Below are positions 5,292 to 6,331 of a DNA stretch of 6,331 nt, one piece after another. The notes below the pieces were generated by a model. The model saw only the letters and a program-made list of their open reading frames with translations. It did no database searches and had not been told where the DNA came from. Made by a program: the position numbers and the translations under genes. The first letter of the stretch is position 1. Each line of letters begins with the position of its first letter. Origin of the DNA: DATKEU01 sp035544495 (GTDB lineage: Bacteria; Myxococcota_A; Polyangia; Fen-1088); assembly GCA_035544495.1 (NCBI GenBank), contig DATKEU010000538.1, positions 1 through 6,331 of the forward strand. Reading direction: 5' to 3'.

Positions 5292-6331
5292 GGCTTCCGT
5301 ACTCCTGCTGGTACTCCTGAAGCGATCGCACGCCCATGCGGCCAGAGCGCAGCTCGGCCAGCGCCCCCACCATGGCGCGCGCCGCCGACAGCGTCGTGTA
5401 GTACGGGATGCCGCGCACCAGCGCGGTGCGCCGGATGGGGAACGAATCCTTGATGGCCGCCGCGCCCGCGGTGGTGTTGACGACGATCTGGATGTCGCCG
5501 TCCAGCATGCGGTCGATGCAGTGGGGGCGCCCCTCGCGCACCTTGTTCACGCGCTCGACCTCGATCCCCTGCGACGCCAGATAGGCGTGCGTGCCACTGG
5601 TGGCGACGACGTCGAAGCCCAGCTCGCGCAGCCCCTTGACCACGGCGACGGCGCCCGGCTTGTCGTGGTCCTGCACAGACAGGAACACCCGGCCGCTCGA
5701 CGGCAGGCGGGTGCCGGCGCCGATCTGGCTTTTGCCGAAGGCGGCGGCGAAGGTCCGGTCGATGCCCATCACCTCGCCGGTCGAGCGCATCTCCGGGCCC
5801 AGGATGGTGTCGACGCCGGCGAACTTGGCGAACGGGAAGACCGCCTCCTTCACCGCGACGTGCTTCGGCGTGACCTCCCGGATCCCCATCTCGCGGAGCG
5901 TCTTGCCGACGGCGATGCGCGCCGCCACCTTGGCCAGCGGCACGCCGGTCACCTTCGACACGAACGGCACCGTGCGCGAGGCGCGCGGGTTCACCTCCAG
6001 GATGAAGATGCCGCGCCCGTCGCGCGGCACCGCGAACTGCACGTTCATGAGGCCCCGCACCCCCAGCTCGCGCGCCAGCGCCTTGGCCTGCGTCTTGATC
6101 GCCTCGATGGTCTCGGGCGGCAGCGAGAAGGGCGGCAGGCTGCAGGCGGAATCGCCCGAGTGCACGCCCGCCTCCTCGATGTGCTCCATCACGCCGCCGA
6201 TGACGGCGTCGGTGCCGTCGGCGACCACGTCGACGTCGACCTCGATGGCGTCGGGCAGGAACTGATCGATCAGGATGGGCGCGTCCTCGTCGCCGGCCTG
6301 CGCGGCCAGGCTCTCGCGCCGCGAGGCCTCC
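5284..6331 (-). CDS. carB: Carbamoyl phosphate synthase large subunit, C-terminal third (N-terminus beyond the window)
   Basis: The visible 348 residues are about one third of a typical 1070-residue CarB; the frame is open to the window edge. The whole enzyme makes carbamoyl phosphate from glutamine-derived ammonia, bicarbonate and two ATP, for pyrimidine and arginine synthesis. Numbering visible residues from the edge: EVDVDVVADG (30-39), HSGDSACSLPP (57-67), and the second ATP-grasp metal site with Q98 in MNVQFAV and E112/N114 in LEVNPRASRTVPFVSK, matching E. coli Q829, E841 and N843. The MGS-like allosteric domain starts near 212 (SGRVFLSVQDHDK). Its effector-pocket residues appear kept: K224, T244, T247 and K263 (NKVREGRP), matching E. 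coli K954, T974, T977 and K993. UMP-type feedback is therefore plausible. The C-terminus ends QEYQQEYGSHG. The stop codon lies inside the greA start region. Confidence 0.97.
   Translation of the reverse strand, partial: EASRRESLAAQAGDEDAPILIDQFLPDAIEVDVDVVADGTDAVIGGVMEHIEEAGVHSGDSACSLPPFSLPPETIEAIKTQAKALARELGVRGLMNVQFAVPRDGRGIFILEVNPRASRTVPFVSKVTGVPLAKVAARIAVGKTLREMGIREVTPKHVAVKEAVFPFAKFAGVDTILGPEMRSTGEVMGIDRTFAAAFGKSQIGAGTRLPSSGRVFLSVQDHDKPGAVAVVKGLRELGFDVVATSGTHAYLASQGIEVERVNKVREGRPHCIDRMLDGDIQIVVNTTAGAAAIKDSFPIRRTALVRGIPYYTTLSAARAMVGALAELRSGRMGVRSLQEYQQEYGSHG
5299..5319 (-). repeat. Direct repeat at the carB end carrying two AGGAG boxes for greA
   Basis: CAGGAGTAC occurs twice on the minus strand (5319-5311 and 5307-5299), 12 bp apart in phase. 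It encodes QEY-Q-QEY at the CarB C-terminus and also duplicates an AGGAG Shine-Dalgarno. The nearer AGGAG (5306-5302) is 10 nt from the greA ATG and is the likely functional one; the other is 22 nt away. Confidence 0.55.

Noticed and set aside
4482..5453. 323-codon plus-strand frame across the VOC, greA and carB genes
   Set aside because: It crosses three well-identified minus-strand genes and has no coherent domain content.
1..6331. Possible undescribed multi-gene system, for example defence or secretion
   Set aside because: The genes lie in alternating orientations with unrelated functions; only carB-greA-VOC looks like a transcription unit, and its core is housekeeping.

Overview
The window is strongly GC-rich bacterial DNA, with G or C at most third codon positions. 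It carries six genes or gene fragments plus one small lipoprotein gene. The gene content fits a Gram-negative bacterium of the Myxococcota/Deltaproteobacteria type: a cysteine-knotted lipoprotein with an Asp/Ala-rich tail, an exported ACE-like M2 peptidase, a many-pass membrane sensor, and a carB-greA pair. That assignment is inferred from gene style; there is no rRNA or other marker here to prove it.

Layout, left to right. (1) Positions 1-1001, minus strand: the N-terminal 333 residues of a polytopic membrane sensor, probably a histidine kinase, running off the left edge. (2) A divergent intergenic region, about 1002-1202, with a bulged inverted repeat and weak promoter-like hexamers. (3) 1203-1805, plus strand: a complete HNH endonuclease-fold protein with a zinc-ribbon frame. 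(4) 1806-2014: a 209-bp convergent intergenic region packed with palindromes and a short tandem repeat, ending in a REP-like hairpin. (5) 2015-3844 (or 3874), minus strand: an exported M2-family (angiotensin-converting-enzyme-like) zinc peptidase. (6) 3938-4321, plus strand: a small lipoprotein divergent from the peptidase. (7) 4359-6331, minus strand: a probable transcription unit in the order carB (C-terminal third only), greA, then a VOC/glyoxalase-fold protein. carB and greA overlap by 8 bp. The VOC gene has its own strong ribosome binding site 69 bp after greA.

The right-hand block is conserved housekeeping: carbamoyl phosphate synthesis for arginine and pyrimidines, plus transcript-cleavage rescue of RNA polymerase. 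The left two thirds are single genes in alternating orientations, with no sign that they form a shared pathway. I see no mobile element, CRISPR array, tRNA or rRNA, and no convincing undescribed multi-gene system. The points most worth a second look are the apparent loss of all three chloride-site arginines in the ACE-like peptidase, the palindrome cluster at 1806-2014, and the unresolved start of the sensor gene.
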